From: Oscillospiraceae bacterium
GTDB lineage: Bacteria; Bacillota; Clostridia; Oscillospirales; Acutalibacteraceae
DNA length: 8,325 nucleotides
Assembly: GCA_003538135.1 (NCBI GenBank)
Contig: DPOR01000012.1
Coordinates: 584 to 8,908 of the forward strand
Reading direction: 5' to 3'
Made by a program: the position numbers and the translations under genes. Positions within the stretch are counted from its first letter, which is position 1; each line of letters opens with the position of its first letter. The notes below the pieces were generated by a model, which saw only the letters and a list, made by a program, of their open reading frames with translations, was not told the DNA's origin and made no database searches. Positions 6,428 to 8,325 of this stretch are shown piece after piece.

Positions 6428-6718
6428 TTATATAGAATTGCCGTTATCATCTTTTTCCTCCGCTATGCGCTGCTCATGCAGGAATTTATCTGCCTCTATC
6501 GCCGCCGAGGTGAAGCTGTTATTCTTCCAATAGCTCGCAAAGCCGACGGCGGCGGCAAAAATCAGGCTTATCGCCGTATAAAGCTCGCCGTATTCTATAT
6601 TGAGCGGCGTTTTTCCGAACGCGGCAAGCGCCATGTTGACTATCGACACCAGAGAAAGAATGCCCCTGACCCAGGTGCCTACCGACACTCTCTTTGCATA
6701 TTCAAAAAGCTTTTTCAT
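6428..6718 (-). CDS. Phage holin, SPP1 family
   Basis: This 96-residue holin has two predicted membrane helices (about 17-35 and 46-63) joined by a short turn at K36-N40, then WKNNSFT (64-70) and a charged, glutamate- and lysine-rich tail. The TWVRGILSLVSIVN start, the IEYGELY segment and WKNNSFT are typical of the SPP1-type holins of Firmicutes phages. It would form membrane holes that release the amidase, or depolarise the membrane, at the end of infection. The ribosome binding site AAGGGGG lies before the ATG, and the gene starts 11 bp after the coiled-coil gene. It is the last clear gene of the module. Confidence 0.92.
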   Translation of the reverse strand: MKKLFEYAKRVSVGTWVRGILSLVSIVNMALAAFGKTPLNIEYGELYTAISLIFAAAVGFASYWKNNSFTSAAIEADKFLHEQRIAEEKDDNGNSI

Positions 6719-6729
6719 GAAAATCCCCC

Positions 6730-6948
6730 TTATTTTCTGCGCGCAAGGTCGTCTATACGCTTATGCGCGGATTTTATCGAATCCTCCGCAGTCGCCATAC
6801 GCTCAACTAAGTTATTATGTTTGTCCACCCGCTTTTCAAGCTGCGCTATGCGGTAATTTGTCAGTCTGTTTGAGGCGAGTATTCCGCCGAGCGAGCCTAA
6901 GAGCGTGCCCGCCGCCGAGAGCAGGGCAACAGTTATTTCCGAGTTCAT
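6730..6948 (-). CDS. Small membrane-anchored coiled-coil protein of the lysis module
   Basis: This is a 72-residue protein with one glycine- and alanine-rich membrane helix at about residues 7-26, then a charged heptad-like coiled coil (about 28-70: YRIAQLEKRVDKHNNLVERM and onward to IDDL). Similar small proteins commonly sit beside holins in Clostridia prophages, often listed as hypothetical. The layout is that of XhlA-like proteins with the helix order reversed. A holin partner, antiholin or spanin-like role is inference only. The ATG comes 1 bp after the amidase stop, and its Shine-Dalgarno site GGAGG lies in the last amidase codons, so translation is coupled. Confidence 0.8.
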   Translation of the reverse strand: MNSEITVALLSAAGTLLGSLGGILASNRLTNYRIAQLEKRVDKHNNLVERMATAEDSIKSAHKRIDDLARRK

Positions 6949-6949
6949 C

Positions 6950-7924
6950 TCACACCTCCTCGAGGCTGCCGACCGCGACCCAGCTCGAAATATCGCCGAG
7001 CAGGGCTTCGAGCGTGCCGCGGTTTTGCCGGATTTTTGTGACGGTGTGTTTTTTCGGAGAGAGCTGTGCCTCGGGCACTTTTCTTCCGCGTGCCGAGGTG
7101 CAGCCGCCGTAGACTGCGCCGGGCTTTATCGAAACCACACTGCCGACAGAGACGGACGGTCTTTCTGCGAGCCTTAAATCGGAAATCAAAACCCACGAAT
7201 TAATCTCTTTGAGCAATGCGCGCTTTGAGTCGAGCCTTGCGACGGTATGAGTCCTTAATTTCACCCACGAGGGAATGCGCTGACCCGTGGCATATGTCTT
7301 TCCGATTATCTTCACGCGGTCGCCCGCTCGGATATCGCAGACAGGCTTAGCTTTCTGCGGCGCGGTCTTTTTTAGTCCGTAAAATGCGGCTATCGACTCG
7401 GCTATCGCTTTCCCGCACAGTCTCTGCCCCGCCTCGGTCTCGACATTTTTCCTGTCCGAAGAGCTGTCTATGAACACGGTCTCGATAAGCAAACTGCGGC
7501 ACTTTACCGAGCGGACAAAGCCGAAATAGTCGTTGCCCGCTGAATTGAGCTTTATTTTAGCTCCCCTGTCGCGCAGCGAAAATGTCTTTGCAATACCCGC
7601 GCTTATCCCTGCGGCGAGCTTTTTGCCCTTTGAGTCCGAGTGCTTATAATAGACCTCGCTCCCCGTTCCGCCGCCCGCATTGAGGTGGATCTCGGCGGCG
7701 AGATCGAAGTCTCCGCGGTTGACGAAGGCTATTCTGTCCGTGAGATACATATCGGCGTCGTAATTTATGAGCGACACATCGCAGCCGCAGCTTTTAAGCG
7801 CTTCGGCTATGTAAAAGCCTATTCTTCGCGCTATGCGAAATTCGTGGAAGCCCCCGCCGGTGGCGCCGCTGTCATAGCCCCCTCGCGCCGATTTTCCGTG
7901 CCCTATCGAAATACAGATTTTCAC
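6950..7924 (-). CDS. N-acetylmuramoyl-L-alanine amidase (endolysin)
   Basis: This 324-residue enzyme cuts the bond between muramic acid and L-alanine in peptidoglycan. Residues 2-175 are an Amidase_3 domain with zinc ligands H9 (SIGHG), E28 (FHEFRIA) and H80 (EIHLNA), and catalytic E148 (LIETVF). The C-terminal part has two related repeats of about 60 residues (about 190-245 and 250-320), each with a GDRVKI/GSVVSI start and a SWVLISDL/SWVAVGSL end, probably SH3-like wall-binding units. No signal peptide is present, so release needs the holin. The start is a GTG at 7924, because AGGAGG lies 6 nt before it; the ATG 24 bp upstream in the same frame has no such site and overlaps the upstream gene. 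Confidence 0.94.
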   Translation of the reverse strand: MKICISIGHGKSARGGYDSGATGGGFHEFRIARRIGFYIAEALKSCGCDVSLINYDADMYLTDRIAFVNRGDFDLAAEIHLNAGGGTGSEVYYKHSDSKGKKLAAGISAGIAKTFSLRDRGAKIKLNSAGNDYFGFVRSVKCRSLLIETVFIDSSSDRKNVETEAGQRLCGKAIAESIAAFYGLKKTAPQKAKPVCDIRAGDRVKIIGKTYATGQRIPSWVKLRTHTVARLDSKRALLKEINSWVLISDLRLAERPSVSVGSVVSIKPGAVYGGCTSARGRKVPEAQLSPKKHTVTKIRQNRGTLEALLGDISSWVAVGSLEEV

Positions 7925-7937
7925 ATTATGCCTCCTG

Positions 7938-8105
7938 TCAACCGTCATATTTTTCCAGGATGCGCTCGAGCTCCGCGCCGTATTTTTTGCGCTGTCCCTT
8001 CGGGATATATGCAGCTACCGCGAGCAAGTCCGCCCTGACCTCGGCCGCTTCTATTATCTTGGCCGTTGACTTCTCGACGATGTTATTAACTTCACTGATT
8101 TTCAT
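7938..8105 (-). CDS. Hypothetical 55-residue phage-type protein
   Basis: A short frame of 55 codons starts with ATG at 8105 after a good Shine-Dalgarno site AGGAGG (8119-8114, 8-nt spacing) and ends in TGA at 7938, 13 bp before the amidase start. It overlaps the end of the upstream gene by 14 bp, a normal arrangement in phage operons. The product (MKISEVNNIVEKSTAKI at its start, ELERILEKYDG at its end) is charged, mostly helical by appearance, with no membrane segment or cysteine. I do not recognise a family. Overlap, ribosome binding site and tight fit together make it a real gene. A structural accessory or assembly role is possible, not shown. Confidence 0.75.
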   Translation of the reverse strand: MKISEVNNIVEKSTAKIIEAAEVRADLLAVAAYIPKGQRKKYGAELERILEKYDG

Positions 8106-8325
8106 CGACCGCGCCTCCTATCTGATGTAGTGCCGTCTCCAGCTGCTCGGGGGTCGCTTCGCCCGTCTGCGGCTGCTCCGTCCACACCTGCGTTATTTCT
8201 GTTTCCGTCTCCGTCCATGAGCCGACATAGCTCTTCCCGTCAGACGGGCAGTCCGTTAAAATTATCGGCTTATAGCCGTACTGCAAAAGCAAATCCGGGT
8301 CATTTGTAAACACGTCGCCGTCCGC
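8092..8325 (-). CDS. Phage tail-region protein, 5' end beyond the window
   Basis: The last 77 codons of a gene that continues past the right edge are seen; the frame is open to base 8325, so the GTG at 8313 is not taken as the start. The visible part has GDVFTNDPDLLLQYGYKPI, then an acidic and threonine-rich stretch with two W-T-E repeats (WTETETEI and WTEQPQT) and a helical end. Short proteins with an YGYKP segment followed by WEE/WTE repeats are common just before the lysis genes in Firmicutes prophages. A role near the tail or baseplate is inference from position. Confidence 0.7.
   Translation of the reverse strand, partial: ADGDVFTNDPDLLLQYGYKPIILTDCPSDGKSYVGSWTETETEITQVWTEQPQTGEATPEQLETALHQIGGAVDENQ

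Noticed and set aside
6945..7196. Other open frames overlapping the amidase tail on both strands
   Set aside because: Highly basic or arginine-rich translations without ribosome binding sites are what GC-rich shadow frames look like.
7925..7948. An earlier ATG start for the amidase at 7948
   Set aside because: The AGGAGG site lies downstream of it and points to the GTG at 7924, which begins exactly at the first strand of the Amidase_3 domain.

Overview
The window looks like chromosome of a Clostridia-type Bacillota, probably a gut or rumen anaerobe. This is inferred from strong AGGAGG-type Shine-Dalgarno sites before almost every gene, CCA-encoding tRNAs packed head to tail, consensus sigma-A promoters, an SPP1-type holin and a Firmicutes-style amidase. 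The genus cannot be fixed from the sequence alone. Nearly all genes lie on the minus strand, so the window is best read from its right end to its left.

Right end (6355-8325, minus): the last genes of a prophage or phage-derived element. In transcription order they are a structural-type protein cut by the window edge, a 55-residue protein, a zinc-dependent N-acetylmuramoyl-L-alanine amidase with a two-repeat C-terminal tail, a small membrane-anchored coiled-coil protein, an SPP1-type holin, and possibly a 22-codon hydrophobic peptide. The genes overlap or sit a few bases apart and end at a strong terminator. This is a lysis module: the holin opens the membrane and the amidase cuts peptidoglycan. 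No integrase or attachment site is visible.

Centre (2318-6284, minus): a two-gene carbohydrate operon with a cytoplasmic GH38 alpha-mannosidase (1036 aa) and a small alpha/beta-hydrolase esterase. Two tandem promoters precede it. The spacer of the distal one is exactly an inverted repeat, ACGCAA-GAATG-TTGCGT, a likely operator. The pair would trim mannose and probably ester groups from imported mannosides.

Left centre (1571-2233, plus): one visibly AT-richer gene for a bacterial PH-domain protein with a C-terminal SHOCT motif. It has its own promoter and faces the mannosidase operon across a shared bidirectional terminator. Divergent from it is a classical short-chain dehydrogenase (689-1483, minus) with its own promoter and terminator.

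Left end (18-607, minus): a five-tRNA operon, Val-Asp-Phe-Gly-Cys, driven by a near-consensus promoter and ended by a strong terminator. A perfect 24-bp palindrome followed by a U-run sits between the Gly and Cys tRNAs and may act as an internal terminator.

I see no CRISPR array, transposase, rRNA or toxin-antitoxin pair. The least explained items are the putative mannosidase operator with a repeated 10-mer, the two tiny unlisted ORFs, the PH-SHOCT gene and the palindrome within the tRNA operon.
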